Shown: positions 52,577-61,693, counted from the stretch's first letter. The stretch is DNA of 64,000 nucleotides from Radiobacillus kanasensis (GCF_021049245.1 NZ_CP088020.1:1308001-1372000), one strand, 5' to 3'. A program made the numbers and translations. Notes: generated by a model from the sequence alone, not told the origin.

Positions 52577-52822
52577 TAGAGAGGTGAAAATAAAGCTTTA
52601 TCCTGAATCCAGTACTAGAAAAATTCAAATTAATAAGTTATTTAACCAATTCTTTATTCTGTATTGGTTAAAAGTGTAATTTTAAAAAAATAATGGTAAA
52701 AATACTTTCGCAATGATAAATTTGAAGAGGGTGTTTTAGTAATAAATCTGGTTTTCTAGAAGATTCTACATTATTTAATAAATGTATAGTAATCTCATAT
52801 ATTTTAGGGAAAGAGGAATCAT

Positions 52823-53986
52823 ATGGTGGATAAACCGAATTACCATAGTTTTTTATTTAGTGTAGCGCCAAGTATGGATAAAGTATTAGATAGTTTTAAA
52901 AGACAAGAAGCAAGGGCAAATGTTTCACCTCATTGGATAGGACAAGCTAGCATTTTATTTTTAAAAGATTTAAAAACATTCTATAAGCCGGTGTTGAAAA
53001 TAAATGATTTCAATGTTTTAAACTTATCAATATTGCCTATTGTAGGCGGCGTTATTGTTGGGATCATTTCATTTTTACAAGGGATAGAGTTTTTTTGGAG
53101 TATTTTTATTCTTTTAGGAGGTTTTGTACTACTCCTTTCTATAATGCTACCAGTTTCATTAAAAAGGATGCTTAATTTACATCACCCTTACTTTTACTTA
53201 CCAGCATATAAAACATTTAGGAAACATGAATTTGACTTATTGAATCATTCTGTTTACGACAAGCAATTTTCTTATATGGGCTTAGCCGAATATGTAAATG
53301 GAATTCTAACTAATCAACAAAATGAACTAGAGGTTGTAAATGTAATTACAAAACAGTACAATCGGGAAAAAGAAGCGCTACGTAACGAAATTGGTGAACT
53401 TAGGTCAAAAGAGGAACTTGCTATTGAAGCCTATAACGAGCTCATTGAAGACTTGGAAGAAGAGATAAAATGGTATGAGGATGGAATACAATTTCTAGTC
53501 GAATTATTCCACGAGTTACATATTATATTACATCGTATTGGGAGAGGACAGTGTAATTATTCAGACTTGAAATTAATAGCTGGTTTTACTCTCTATAAGA
53601 AAGATGAGAATATTTTAACACAAATTTCCGACGAAGGAACAACAGGTCAAAATCCTTTAACTATTAATTTATCTAGGAAACATCATAACCGTTGGATACA
53701 ATCTATAGTTGAGGCTGCACAAAAACAGAAAAACTTATTTAAAATTGAACCAAAAGAAGGACACTTTATTGTTTCATATCGTATGAATATAGTGTATAAG
53801 AATAATGAGACTTGGATTATCTCTTTACAAATTGTACCTTCCGTTAATAGAAGAGGATACCTTTTGGCTCTTACAGATGATATAATTGACCAAAGAGTAA
53901 TTTTCAGCATGTTACATGGTTTATGTCAGATAATTTATACTAACACTAGTAATAGTGGGAAAGGGGATGGGTCTTATGGCAATTAA
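52823..53986 (+). CDS. unrecognised membrane protein with coiled coil and C-terminal sensor-like domain
   Basis: A 387-residue protein of unknown family. Residues 1-65 are soluble and basic. Two membrane helices follow (LSILPIVGGVIVGIISFLQ and FWSIFILLGGFVLLLSIML, about 69-112). A long coiled coil runs at about 165-228 (KQYNREKEALRNEIGELRSK, ELIEDLEEEIKWYEDG). The C-terminal 150 residues are alpha/beta (LKLIAGFTLYKKDENILTQI, YRMNIVYKNNETWIISLQIV) and resemble a GAF/PAS-like sensor in secondary structure only. GGAAAGAGGAATCAT precedes the ATG. A small basic gene overlaps its 3' end by 11 bases, so translation is coupled. Confidence 0.75.
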   Translation: MVDKPNYHSFLFSVAPSMDKVLDSFKRQEARANVSPHWIGQASILFLKDLKTFYKPVLKINDFNVLNLSILPIVGGVIVGIISFLQGIEFFWSIFILLGGFVLLLSIMLPVSLKRMLNLHHPYFYLPAYKTFRKHEFDLLNHSVYDKQFSYMGLAEYVNGILTNQQNELEVVNVITKQYNREKEALRNEIGELRSKEELAIEAYNELIEDLEEEIKWYEDGIQFLVELFHELHIILHRIGRGQCNYSDLKLIAGFTLYKKDENILTQISDEGTTGQNPLTINLSRKHHNRWIQSIVEAAQKQKNLFKIEPKEGHFIVSYRMNIVYKNNETWIISLQIVPSVNRRGYLLALTDDIIDQRVIFSMLHGLCQIIYTNTSNSGKGDGSYGN

Positions 53987-54158
53987 AAAAGGACAAGTTG
54001 TTGCAGTTCCTGTTAGTGAGCAAAGCGAGATATTTGAAAAACGGCGTCAAAGAAGAAAAGAGCGTATTAGCTCTGTAAATGCCGAGGTAAGGGCCATTCT
54101 ACAAGTTCGCAATGAGATAGCTGCAACTAATCAAGGCAAACAAACATTTCAAAAATAA
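53976..54158 (+). CDS. small basic protein, paralogue of the one at 54270
   Basis: A 60-residue protein overlapping the membrane-protein gene by 11 bases. Its core EKRRQRRKERISSVNAEVR is an Arg/Lys-rich helix, preceded by IKKGQVVAVPVSEQSEIF. There is no signal peptide. The ATG at 53976 has AAAGGGGATGGG upstream. The RR-x-RR-x-E-(R/K)-I-x-(S/T)-V pattern is repeated in the ORF at 54270. It could bind nucleic acid or the acidic coiled coil of its neighbour; I do not recognise it. Confidence 0.7.
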   Translation: MAIKKGQVVAVPVSEQSEIFEKRRQRRKERISSVNAEVRAILQVRNEIAATNQGKQTFQK

Positions 54159-54171
54159 ATTTGTTCTAAAG

Positions 54172-54214
54172 AAAAAGCATGGTTAATAGTACTTTAATAA
54201 CCATGCTTTTTTTT
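54172..54214 (+). terminator. terminator between the two small basic genes
   Basis: GCATGGTTA pairs with TAACCATGC (54177-54206), with AAAAA before and TTTTTTTT after. The second small gene is therefore either read through or has its own promoter. Confidence 0.88.
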
Positions 54215-54269
54215 GTATGGATATTTCAAGCATTGGACAAACTATAAAAAAGTGTTAGGAGAAGATAGA

Positions 54270-54413
54270 ATGAGCAACAAAAAAATAATAGATTTAAGTA
54301 CAAAAGCCAGACCAGTTCGAACAAGGGATCAACAAGAGATTCTTGCTGAGAGAAGAAAGAGAAGAACTGAAAAAATTAATACTGTTAAAAGTAAGTTTCG
54401 AACATGTAAATAG
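54270..54413 (+). CDS. small basic protein, paralogue of the one at 53976
   Basis: A 47-residue protein. AERRKRRTEKINTVKSKFR matches the core of the protein at 53976 position by position (RR, RR, E, I, V, R). The N-terminus (SNKKIIDLSTKARPVRTRD) differs. AGGAGAAG lies seven bases before the ATG. The gene lies 56 bases after a terminator, so it is likely regulated apart from its paralogue. Too small to give a fold, and I do not recognise it. Confidence 0.6.
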   Translation: MSNKKIIDLSTKARPVRTRDQQEILAERRKRRTEKINTVKSKFRTCK

Positions 54414-54666
54414 TGTTCAGTTAGAAATTGAATGATTAACATTTATGGATTCCTAATTTCCAAATATTGAATTTCCTAATAAAAATGAATGTGAAATTCT
54501 TGGTGTTTCCTACTAGTTATTAACCATTAGCAATTATTTATCTAAGTAACACTGTTGGTAGATCACTTAGAGCGTGGCTTTCGTGATTGTTATGGTATTA
54601 GATAGGATTAAACACCGTGTCAGTTTACAAAAGAACTGAATCCTCCAAAGGTTGAACAAATGCTCT

Positions 54667-56403
54667 CTATTGGATTTGAACCTCAATCCAGCCTCGCACA
54701 CTGTTAATAAACCAAATACGATCAAACTGTGGAATATCTTCTTTTCTCAAAATCTTTTCCTTGATTTTCCCTTCATCAAGAAGCTGCTGACGATAGGTTC
54801 CAGCTAGTAAACCGCATTCAACTGGTGGGGTATAAAATTTCCCATTTTGCTCGACTACAAGATTGCCAATCGTAAACTCTGTCAGTTCTCCTTCTTCATT
54901 CCATAAAAGGGGAGAAAAACTATAAGACGGAGCTTGTTTTTGATGCAGTTCATAAACCGTACGATTGGTTGTTTTATGAAAGAGAAATCGATCATTTCGG
55001 TGGACAGGGGACTTTGCCAACGAGCTGGTGATGGGTCCTTTCAATATAGAACATTTTTCGCTCTCTAAACGATATTTTCCGGATTGTTTCGTTATTAGTC
55101 TTATTTTATAACATCCCGATTGGTTCTCCTGAGCGAGTTCTTTTAAGTTTTTTTCAATGTTAAACCAATCCACTACATAGTTAAAATAGGATGCTGAATT
55201 TTCCAACCGTTTCTTATGGTAAGACCATAAAGGATATGTTCCATTGTCTAACAAAATGGATTCTAAAAGGCAAAAGTCTGGAGTAGGCTTTTCTGTCAAA
55301 ACTCGAGCTTTTGCAAACAGTTCCTCATATTCTCCGTCGACTGTGGAATCCCAGGTGACACCGCCACCTACCCCATAGGTGGCTTTGTTCGTTTCGGTAT
55401 CAATCATTACAGTCCGAATCGGCACATTAAATACCGCCTCTTGTTCTGGGGTAATAAACCCAATAGCACCACAATATACATCGCGAGGAGAAGTCTCTAG
55501 TTCCGAGATATAGTCCATTGTCCGTAGCTTTGGTGCTCCTGTAATGGATCCGCATGGAAATAAGGCTTGAAACCAGTCAAATACAGTCGTAGATGGTTCA
55601 AGCTCTGCCTCAATTGTCGATGTCATTTGGTGAACAGTAGGGTATGATTCCACCTCGAACAGCTTCTTTACTTTTACACTACCAGGCTTTGCTAGACGAC
55701 CAATGTCATTACGGAGTAAATCCACAATCATGATATTTTCCGCCATTTCTTTTTCGGAGTTTTGCAGATAAGAAATTTGACTTAGATCTTCCTCTAGGTA
55801 ACGGCCACGCTTTGCCGTACCCTTCATAGGTTTCGTCGTGATGTTAGAGCCATCTATTCGGAAAAATAATTCTGGAGAGACAGACAAAATCCGATGACGT
55901 CCTGTATTTATATAAGCGCTGTAGGAAGCTTGTTGTTTTTGGACAAGTTGTTTGTAAAAGGAAAAATCATCTCCATGAAAATCCGACACTAACCTTGCTG
56001 TATAGTTGACCTGGTATGTATCCCCTATTTTTATTGCATGTTTAATTTCCGAGATTCCTTTTTGGTAATCAGCGGTCGTAGAGTTCAACTTCCACTCTGA
56101 AACGGAAAAAGAACCTAGTGACTCCGAATATTCCTCGCTCGGCTTTTCAAAAATCGCGAACCAAAGGAGTGGAAGATCTGGCTCCTGGTGAACCTTACAT
56201 TTTGGGAGAAATGCTGGAGCAGCTTCATAGGAGACATAACCAGCTGCATAGTAGCCTGCCTCTAGTTCCTTTTCTATGTTTTCCATGACCTCTTTTACTT
56301 CCGATATATGGTTCGTTTGATAGATACGAAGCGGATTGTGAAAATGAAGGGGTGTAACTTTCCCAGTTTTGTCGGCAAACTCAAATAATAGATGCGGATT
56401 CAT
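54667..56403 (-). CDS. pabB: aminodeoxychorismate synthase PabB fused to aminodeoxychorismate lyase PabC
   Basis: A 578-residue bifunctional folate enzyme. Residues 1 to about 370 are the chorismate-binding PabB part: GDTYQVNYTARL, SPELFFRIDG, the signature KPMKGTAKRGR and VDLLRNDIGRLAKPGSV, then FPCGSITGAPKLR. Residues about 380-578 are a class IV aminotransferase-like PabC domain; HKTTNR would hold the PLP lysine, and NEEGELTEFTIGNLVVEQ and LLAGTYRQQLL are class IV marks. Together they turn chorismate and glutamine into 4-aminobenzoate with PabA, whose gene overlaps by 23 bases upstream. Confidence 0.93.
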   Translation of the reverse strand: MNPHLLFEFADKTGKVTPLHFHNPLRIYQTNHISEVKEVMENIEKELEAGYYAAGYVSYEAAPAFLPKCKVHQEPDLPLLWFAIFEKPSEEYSESLGSFSVSEWKLNSTTADYQKGISEIKHAIKIGDTYQVNYTARLVSDFHGDDFSFYKQLVQKQQASYSAYINTGRHRILSVSPELFFRIDGSNITTKPMKGTAKRGRYLEEDLSQISYLQNSEKEMAENIMIVDLLRNDIGRLAKPGSVKVKKLFEVESYPTVHQMTSTIEAELEPSTTVFDWFQALFPCGSITGAPKLRTMDYISELETSPRDVYCGAIGFITPEQEAVFNVPIRTVMIDTETNKATYGVGGGVTWDSTVDGEYEELFAKARVLTEKPTPDFCLLESILLDNGTYPLWSYHKKRLENSASYFNYVVDWFNIEKNLKELAQENQSGCYKIRLITKQSGKYRLESEKCSILKGPITSSLAKSPVHRNDRFLFHKTTNRTVYELHQKQAPSYSFSPLLWNEEGELTEFTIGNLVVEQNGKFYTPPVECGLLAGTYRQQLLDEGKIKEKILRKEDIPQFDRIWFINSVRGWIEVQIQ

Positions 56404-57001
56404 AAGCTAGCCCCTCCCGATTTTTATGCCAAGCCAATGCTTGTTCATAGCTATTTCGAACCATTTGGAAACCGTATTCTGTCCATTCTGATTCAGGATG
56501 GAACTGGATTGCCTCCAAAGGAAACTTTGAGTGGCGCACGCCCATAATCACTCCATCTGCTGACATCGAGTTAAGGATTAAGTCAGCAGGGAAATCCTGC
56601 AGGGAAGCAATTAAGGAATGATAGCGAGTAACATAGATCGAATCAGTAACCTCTTTAAAAATTCCTTTTTGATCATGAGTAATCAAGCTTCTTTTGCCGT
56701 GCATCGGCTGAATCCCTTTGGTAACCGTTCCTCCAAATACTTCCACGATAATTTGTAAGCCGAGACAAATACCTAAAATAGGGATTTGCTGATAGAAAGC
56801 TTTTACGATCGCTTGGCTGGCCGGACAGTTCTTAGGATTACCAGGACCAGGGGAGAGAACGATTAAATCTGGATTCCACTTTTCCACTTGTTCCACCGTA
56901 ATTTCATCTTGTTGAACGACAAGGACATCGGGATGAAGCTGTTTATAGTATTGAAATAGATTGTATGTGAACGAGTCATAATGATCGATGAGTAGGATCA
57001 T
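56381..57001 (-). CDS. pabA: glutamine amidotransferase, PabA (also TrpG-like)
   Basis: A 206-residue class I glutamine amidotransferase. IDHYDSFTYNLFQYY opens it; the oxyanion LSPGPGNP is near 49-56; the nucleophile is C79 in GICLGLQ; the triad partners are H168 and E170 in FHPESEW. It supplies ammonia for the synthase encoded directly downstream. Many Bacilli share one PabA/TrpG for folate and tryptophan; next to pabB-pabC its main use here is 4-aminobenzoate. The ATG at 57001 has AAAGGG upstream. Confidence 0.93.
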   Translation of the reverse strand: MILLIDHYDSFTYNLFQYYKQLHPDVLVVQQDEITVEQVEKWNPDLIVLSPGPGNPKNCPASQAIVKAFYQQIPILGICLGLQIIVEVFGGTVTKGIQPMHGKRSLITHDQKGIFKEVTDSIYVTRYHSLIASLQDFPADLILNSMSADGVIMGVRHSKFPLEAIQFHPESEWTEYGFQMVRNSYEQALAWHKNREGLAYESASII

Positions 57002-57071
57002 GGTAAAAACCCTTTCTATATTAGTTGCGAATATGCTTTATTATAACGTGAATTTAAAAAGGAGTTCCACC

Positions 57072-57102
57072 AAAAAAGATATCCCACAAAATGGGGATAT
57101 CT
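57072..57102 (-). terminator. terminator of the membrane-protein gene at 57132
   Basis: On the minus strand GATATCCCC and GGGATATC pair around ATTTTGT, followed by TTTTTTGG. Confidence 0.75.
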
Positions 57103-57131
57103 CGTTATGCTAGTTGCCCTCTCGAACCGTG

Positions 57132-58202
57132 TTAAGAATGACCTAACGCAGCTTTAAGTTGTGAATAAAATGCTTCTTGTTGATCCACATTTAAGAAAAC
57201 TCGATCTACCTTTCGTGAAAAGCCGTACATCATCTTTAATTCCTGTGGCTTCTGGAGAGTCATTACAAAGGTTGGTTTACTTGGTTCCAAATCCATATCC
57301 GTAACTCTAGCATCAAACCCATTATCTTGGTCATCCTTGGATAGCTTTGCAGGCCCTTGATAATAATCGATACTATTGATTTGATTAAGATCGACGGACA
57401 TTCCTTTTGCAAACCCTACATAAAGGTAGAGTTTCTTGTCTGTAAGCACGAAAGGGGTAAGTCTTATTGCTTGTATCTCAGCAAGAAAGTAGATGATACC
57501 GTAAATATTAAAGACTAGTAGAATATAGCTTGCAATGGGACTCCATTGGTGGACAAGGAAGTGGAACCCGATAGATTCCAATACAATGGCATGGATAAGA
57601 AATACATAAACAGCAATAGCGCTTGTTTGTTTATGATAGGTAAACATGGTTCCTGTTGGATGCTCTGCTTTTTTTCTCCAAGAGAAGAAGGCGTAATAAA
57701 AAAGAGAAAATTCGGTTACCCACAAAGCTACAAACTTTTTATCCTTAAATTTTTCTGACATGACTTCCTGAATATTTATTCGAAAAAGGGAGCTGTCCTG
57801 CTGTAATTGTTTCATAGATTTCCAAAGACTAGGGAACTTCATGATGACAAAGTAAATGAGGTAAAGCTCTAGACCAATAAGGAGAAGCTCTGGCACGATG
57901 ACGATATATCCTAGAAAAGAAAATCTCTCAAAGTAAACATCTGGAATGATAAAAGAAGCGACGCCGAATCCTAATACGACAGTAGCAGCTATATACTTTT
58001 TGGAGAAACGATGGCGAATGATAAAGAAATAAATCAGGATTGGAACAACAACTAAAAAGTCAAAAAAAGAGCCAAGGACAGCTAAATCAGGTATAGGTTT
58101 CATTTCCGGTATTCGATACAAAGCGTAGTTGGAAGCAAGAACAGCTAATAAAAGAATGGTGTAACTAACATTTCGTTTTGATAATACTTGCATGACACTC
58201 AC
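57132..58202 (-). CDS. polytopic membrane protein, unknown function
   Basis: A 356-residue protein with about seven membrane helices (for example SYTILLLAVLASNYALY, FLVVVPILIYFFII, YIVIVPELLLIGLELYLIYF and YILLVFNIYGIIYFLAEI) and a C-terminal PH-like soluble domain (PFVLTDKKLYLYVGFAKGMS). In other Bacilli proteins of this look are labelled beta-carotene 15,15'-monooxygenase, but I see no iron-binding His set to support that name. The MarR gene 48 bases upstream on the same strand suggests one operon and MarR control. Confidence 0.78.
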   Translation of the reverse strand: MSVMQVLSKRNVSYTILLLAVLASNYALYRIPEMKPIPDLAVLGSFFDFLVVVPILIYFFIIRHRFSKKYIAATVVLGFGVASFIIPDVYFERFSFLGYIVIVPELLLIGLELYLIYFVIMKFPSLWKSMKQLQQDSSLFRINIQEVMSEKFKDKKFVALWVTEFSLFYYAFFSWRKKAEHPTGTMFTYHKQTSAIAVYVFLIHAIVLESIGFHFLVHQWSPIASYILLVFNIYGIIYFLAEIQAIRLTPFVLTDKKLYLYVGFAKGMSVDLNQINSIDYYQGPAKLSKDDQDNGFDARVTDMDLEPSKPTFVMTLQKPQELKMMYGFSRKVDRVFLNVDQQEAFYSQLKAALGHS

Positions 58203-58249
58203 TCCTTTTGATTGATTTAACCAACGTATTAAAAACCTAAAAGTCGTTC

Positions 58250-58696
58250 TTATTGTTCTTCCACGGCAATATGATAAAGCTTACCAAGGATGTCCTTTAA
58301 CTGAATCAGGTCTTCGTTCTCCAATTTGCCGTAGTACTTATCCAAGATATACATTTCCATCTCTTCAAGTTTTTGATTATAATGCTTTCCTTTAGTATCT
58401 AATAAAACGTGAATTTCTCTGCGGTTCTCTAAGTTGATTTCTCGCTTTACGTAGTTGTCCGCTTCAAGTTTTTTCACTAGTTGGCTCGCTGCGCTTGCCG
58501 TCATTTGAAACGCTTCAGCAATTTCGTTCATTGTGAGGGGCTTCTGATATAACAAATCTAGTAACATTAGTTGTTTGGAGGAAAGGCGGACGAATTCTTC
58601 ATCTTTCACAAGGTTGCGTATTTCATCAGAAAATAACTGACTGATTAGATCGCTGAGTTGCTTAATTTCCATATGCAATAAGGAATTTTTCTTCAT
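58250..58696 (-). CDS. MarR-family transcriptional regulator
   Basis: A 148-residue winged-helix repressor. RLSSKQLMLLDLLYQKPLT leads to AEAFQMTASAASQLVKKLEA (recognition helix) and the wing YVKREINLENRREIHVLL, followed by LEEMEMYILDKYYGKLE for dimerisation. I chose ATG at 58696 after GAGGTGATAC rather than one ten codons upstream, which lies upstream of that ribosome site. A perfect dyad overlaps its promoter, as expected for autorepression. Confidence 0.9.
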   Translation of the reverse strand: MKKNSLLHMEIKQLSDLISQLFSDEIRNLVKDEEFVRLSSKQLMLLDLLYQKPLTMNEIAEAFQMTASAASQLVKKLEADNYVKREINLENRREIHVLLDTKGKHYNQKLEEMEMYILDKYYGKLENEDLIQLKDILGKLYHIAVEEQ

Positions 58697-58714
58697 ATGT
58701 ATCACCTCACCAAC

Positions 58715-58741
58715 ATTATACAACACACTTAATAATTAAGT
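58715..58741 (-). promoter_or_regulatory. marR promoter with perfect 15-base dyad operator
   Basis: ACTTAATAATTAAGT (58727-58741) is a perfect palindrome. The minus-strand -10 TATAAT is at 58715-58720, and the dyad covers the spacer and the edge of the -35 region. Confidence 0.6.
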
Positions 58742-58759
58742 AAACTTAAATGTTAAACA

Positions 58760-58793
58760 AAATAAAAGCTACAAGCAAACTGCTTATAGCTTT
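58760..58793 (-). terminator. terminator of the luciferase-like gene
   Basis: On the minus strand AAAGCTATAAGCA pairs with TGCTTGTAGCTTT (one mismatch), followed by TATTTTG. Confidence 0.75.
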
Positions 58794-58798
58794 CAACC

Positions 58799-59800
58799 TT
58801 ATTCCATCATATCCGCCACATACTCATAGGAGCGAAGTCGGTCTTCTTGGTGGAAGACTTGCGTATTAATAATCACTTCATTAGCTTGTGTATTTTCAAT
58901 GAACTGTTGAAGCTTTTGTTTGACCATTTCAGGTTCACCAATCATGGTAGCCTCGGAGTTTAGTCGCTCGGAGATAGCAGCTTGTTCCGGAACGGTAAAC
59001 ACTTCTTCTATGCTCTCAACAGGAGGCTTCAGTGCTGTTGGTTGTCCTCGTGTTAGGCTTAAAAACTGTTGTTGTTGGGAAGTAGCAAGCCATTTTGCTC
59101 GTTCCTCTGTTTCAGCAGCGATAATATTCACTCCAACCATTGCATAGGGTTCTTGAAGCATTTCGGAAGGCTGGAAGTTATCCCGATATATTTTCAGTGC
59201 AGACATCGTGTAGTCAGGAGAAAAATGACTCGCAAAGGCGAAAGGTAGTCCTTTTTCAGCAGCAAGCCGAGCACTGAACCCGCTTGAACCTAATAACCAG
59301 ATTGGAATGCTTAAGCCTTCCCCAGGAAAGGCGCGAACTCTGGCTGTTCCTTTAAAGTAATCCTCTAATTCATCCACTTGCAGCGGGAAATCCTCTGGAC
59401 TACTATGAAGAGTTCTGCGTAGGGCATAGGCTGTTGCTTGATCACTTCCTGGTGCCCTACCAAGACCTAAATCAATTCTTCCTGGATACATGGATTCCAA
59501 TGTACCAAACTGCTCAGCGATCACGATTGGGGCATGGTTAGGGAGCATGACACCACCTGAACCAACTCGAATGTGGTTGGTTGCGCCTGCAATGTGCCCA
59601 ATCACAACGGAAGTAGCAGAACTCGCAATCCCAGGCATATTATGGTGTTCGGCTAACCAATAACGGTGAAAGCCCCATTTTTCCACATGCTGAGCAAGCT
59701 CTACACTTTCTCGAAAAGATAGGCTTGCATCACTTCCCTCTTTAATAGGGGCGAGATCTAAAACGGATAACCGTGTATGATGAAATTGTTTGCTTGTCAT
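58799..59800 (-). CDS. luciferase-like (LLM class) flavin-dependent monooxygenase
   Basis: A 333-residue TIM-barrel FMNH2-dependent monooxygenase of the YhbW/YvbT group. [20 protein letters not shown] starts it; [20 protein letters not shown] holds the conserved His pair; [20 protein letters not shown] and [20 protein letters not shown] are the flavin-binding parts. The substrate is unknown, possibly an aldehyde, alkanesulfonate or xenobiotic. I chose ATG at 59800 after AGGAGTGATT; the upstream part of the frame overlaps the next gene and is not family-like. Confidence 0.92.
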   Translation of the reverse strand: MTSKQFHHTRLSVLDLAPIKEGSDASLSFRESVELAQHVEKWGFHRYWLAEHHNMPGIASSATSVVIGHIAGATNHIRVGSGGVMLPNHAPIVIAEQFGTLESMYPGRIDLGLGRAPGSDQATAYALRRTLHSSPEDFPLQVDELEDYFKGTARVRAFPGEGLSIPIWLLGSSGFSARLAAEKGLPFAFASHFSPDYTMSALKIYRDNFQPSEMLQEPYAMVGVNIIAAETEERAKWLATSQQQQFLSLTRGQPTALKPPVESIEEVFTVPEQAAISERLNSEATMIGEPEMVKQKLQQFIENTQANEVIINTQVFHQEDRLRSYEYVADMME

Positions 59801-59876
59801 AATAATCACTCCTACTAGATTAAATCTAAGTAGTAGAAATAATACTCCTGTTTCTGGGGAGAGTCCAGAAATCCGC

Positions 59877-60296
59877 TTATGGCTGTTCTGGATAATCACA
59901 ATATTCGATTATGGTTGCTTCTGTATCTGCTGGGTTTAAGTAAATCAGTCTGCGACCATGCTTGTTTGTTCTTTGACTATTTTCCAAAACCCGAATTCCT
60001 TTTCGCTTTAGTTCCTCGATAGCTTGGGGCAGGTCATCCACTCGAAAAGCTACATGATGGACACCTTTTCCTTTTTGCTTGATAAAACGGGCGATAGGGG
60101 AGGTCGTATTATTGGTCGGGCAAAGGAGTTCTGTTCGATGACCTTGAATGTCAATAATGGCTATTTCGCTTTCCACGCCTATTGCTTCGCTTCGATACCG
60201 ATCTATTAAAGTACCTCCCAATACATCTACATAGAATTGGATACTATCATCGAGCTGTCGAACCGCAATCCCTATATGATCCAATTGTTTTTCCAT
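59877..60296 (-). CDS. VOC-family protein, methylmalonyl-CoA epimerase-like
   Basis: A 139-residue protein of the glyoxalase/VOC superfamily. [20 protein letters not shown] gives the first metal His (H7); TELLCP has the Glu; [20 protein letters not shown] gives the central His and VRVLEN...[15 protein letters not shown] the final Glu. This order fits methylmalonyl-CoA epimerase, but no mutase or other propionate gene is near, so lactoylglutathione-lyase-like roles remain possible. AAAAGGAGCT precedes the ATG. Confidence 0.83.
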   Translation of the reverse strand: MEKQLDHIGIAVRQLDDSIQFYVDVLGGTLIDRYRSEAIGVESEIAIIDIQGHRTELLCPTNNTTSPIARFIKQKGKGVHHVAFRVDDLPQAIEELKRKGIRVLENSQRTNKHGRRLIYLNPADTEATIIEYCDYPEQP

Positions 60297-60354
60297 AGAA
60301 AGTAGCTCCTTTTACGTTTTCTTTAAGCATAACGAGAGAGGAAGATTGCGTCAA

Positions 60355-60390
60355 AATAAAAAATGGCTACCATAGGATGGACAGCCATTT
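60355..60390 (-). terminator. terminator of the gene at 60399
   Basis: On the minus strand AAATGGCT and AGCCATTT pair around a 14-base loop, followed by TTTATTTTG. Confidence 0.72.
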
Positions 60391-60398
60391 CAAAAGTA

Positions 60399-60872
60399 TT
60401 ATTTAGAAGACAACTTAGTACGGAAGTCTTCTAGTTTCGTTTTTGTTGCTTTTACTAACCCTTTCATTTTGTCTATTTCTAGTTTTTCTTTCTGAGAATG
60501 GGATAGCAATGGATATAAGCTTTCTTCTATGTTTTTGTAATCGGTTGGATAGCTTTTTTCCACGAGTTTCTCGATGACATCCCAGTTCTCTTCTAATGCT
60601 TTCCCTTGCTTTTTGATACGTTGCACTTTATCAGGGTTATCGACTAAAGTACTTTCCAATCGAGCTAATGTAGCGACAACGGATTTTATTCCTGACATAA
60701 TTTCTTGGTCATTCTTGGACTCACTAGCAACGCCAGCTTCTTTGGAGTGGGCGTTAATTTGATTGATGGTACTTTGTACTTCTTCCTTTTTGCTTGATTG
60801 CCCAGGGCTCCATCCAGACAGGACAACACCAATTATAACGAGCGGCGTTAAGTAGAAAATGATTTTTCGCAT
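60399..60872 (-). CDS. helical surface protein with lipobox cysteine replaced by tryptophan
   Basis: A 157-residue protein of YkyA-like look. The N-terminal RKIIFYLTPLVIIGVVLSG is a lipoprotein signal in every respect except that the lipobox residue is Trp (LSGW, codon TGG) in place of Cys. The mature part is helical and charged (EEVQSTINQINAHSKEAGVA, IKKQGKALEENWDVIEKLVE). With no Cys it cannot be lipidated and may stay as a membrane-anchored protein or be secreted. One base change from TGC/TGT explains it. Function unknown. Confidence 0.75.
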   Translation of the reverse strand: MRKIIFYLTPLVIIGVVLSGWSPGQSSKKEEVQSTINQINAHSKEAGVASESKNDQEIMSGIKSVVATLARLESTLVDNPDKVQRIKKQGKALEENWDVIEKLVEKSYPTDYKNIEESLYPLLSHSQKEKLEIDKMKGLVKATKTKLEDFRTKLSSK

Positions 60873-60948
60873 ATTGCTACATCTCCTTTTTTAAGAATCA
60901 CATTTATTTTCCCTAGCTTCCATAATTTTTATACGAATAATGGACAAA

Positions 60949-60983
60949 TAAAAAACAGCACCAGGTTCGCCTAGTGCTGTTTG
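60949..60983 (-). terminator. terminator of the TetR gene
   Basis: On the minus strand AAACAGCAC and GTGCTGTTT pair around AGGCGAACCTGG-type loop bases, followed by TTTATTTG. Confidence 0.7.
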
Positions 60984-61072
60984 AAAAATATCAACATTTG
61001 AGATGATTAGAAGGTACAGGGATAGGAACGTGATATCGAAGAGGACAATCCTCCGAATAGTAATGGATTTTG

Positions 61073-61693
61073 TTAGTTTTGCATGTATAAACCGCTCGTG
61101 TACATGTTGGTAAGATTGTAAATAATATCTTCCATCTTGTAAGGGGAACCTTCTACGATTTCCCACATGAACATTTCATTGGAATAAAACCAACCGCGTG
61201 CAACGAGATGGGGATCAAGGTTTTTCTTTGCCAGTGCGTGATCTTGTGCAAACTGAATATCTTGAGCGATTCGTTCAATAAATCGTTCGCGAATATCAGT
61301 CCATTTTTTGTTCACTTCTTCAGAAGTACCAATTGCTTCCTTTACGACCTGCATCATTGCTCTTTCTTCCATCGCTAAGGAAAGAAAAAGCTTCACTTGA
61401 TTGGAAATCATTTCATGGGCGGTTTGGGAAGAGGTAGGGGTAAAAGGAAGCTCTGCAACTTCATAAAAACGATTCATCAATGTTGTCATGATTTCAATAA
61501 ACAGTTCGTCTTTGTTACTGAAATAGACATAAGCAGTTCCATAGCCAGTATTCGCTTCTTTAATAATTTGAGAAATCGTTGCCTTTTGAAAACCAACTTT
61601 TAAAAATACGGCACGTCCTGCTTCGACTATGTTGTTTCGGGTTTGCTTAGCTTGAATCTGTCTATTCGTTAAGTGCTCCTTTGATTCCATCAT
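61073..61693 (-). CDS. TetR-family regulator, divergent from the kynurenine operon
   Basis: A 206-residue TetR repressor. The helix-turn-helix is NIVEAGRAVFLKVGFQKATI, then QIIKEANTGYGTAYVYFSNK and DELFIEIM. The C-terminal ligand domain is helical with RGWFYSNEMFMWEIVEG. It is transcribed away from kynU with about 170 bases between the starts. The shared region holds GACA/TGTC dyads over the kyn promoter, so this protein is the best candidate for repressor of tryptophan breakdown, with kynurenine or a tryptophan product as inducer. That role is inferred. Confidence 0.9.
   Translation of the reverse strand: MMESKEHLTNRQIQAKQTRNNIVEAGRAVFLKVGFQKATISQIIKEANTGYGTAYVYFSNKDELFIEIMTTLMNRFYEVAELPFTPTSSQTAHEMISNQVKLFLSLAMEERAMMQVVKEAIGTSEEVNKKWTDIRERFIERIAQDIQFAQDHALAKKNLDPHLVARGWFYSNEMFMWEIVEGSPYKMEDIIYNLTNMYTSGLYMQN

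Noticed and set aside
57132..58202. Beta-carotene monooxygenase as a function name
   Set aside because: The protein is a multi-helix membrane protein without the iron-binding His pattern of carotenoid oxygenases.
60891..61166. A 91-codon minus-strand frame
   Set aside because: It overlaps the end of the TetR gene in another frame and runs through that gene's terminator.
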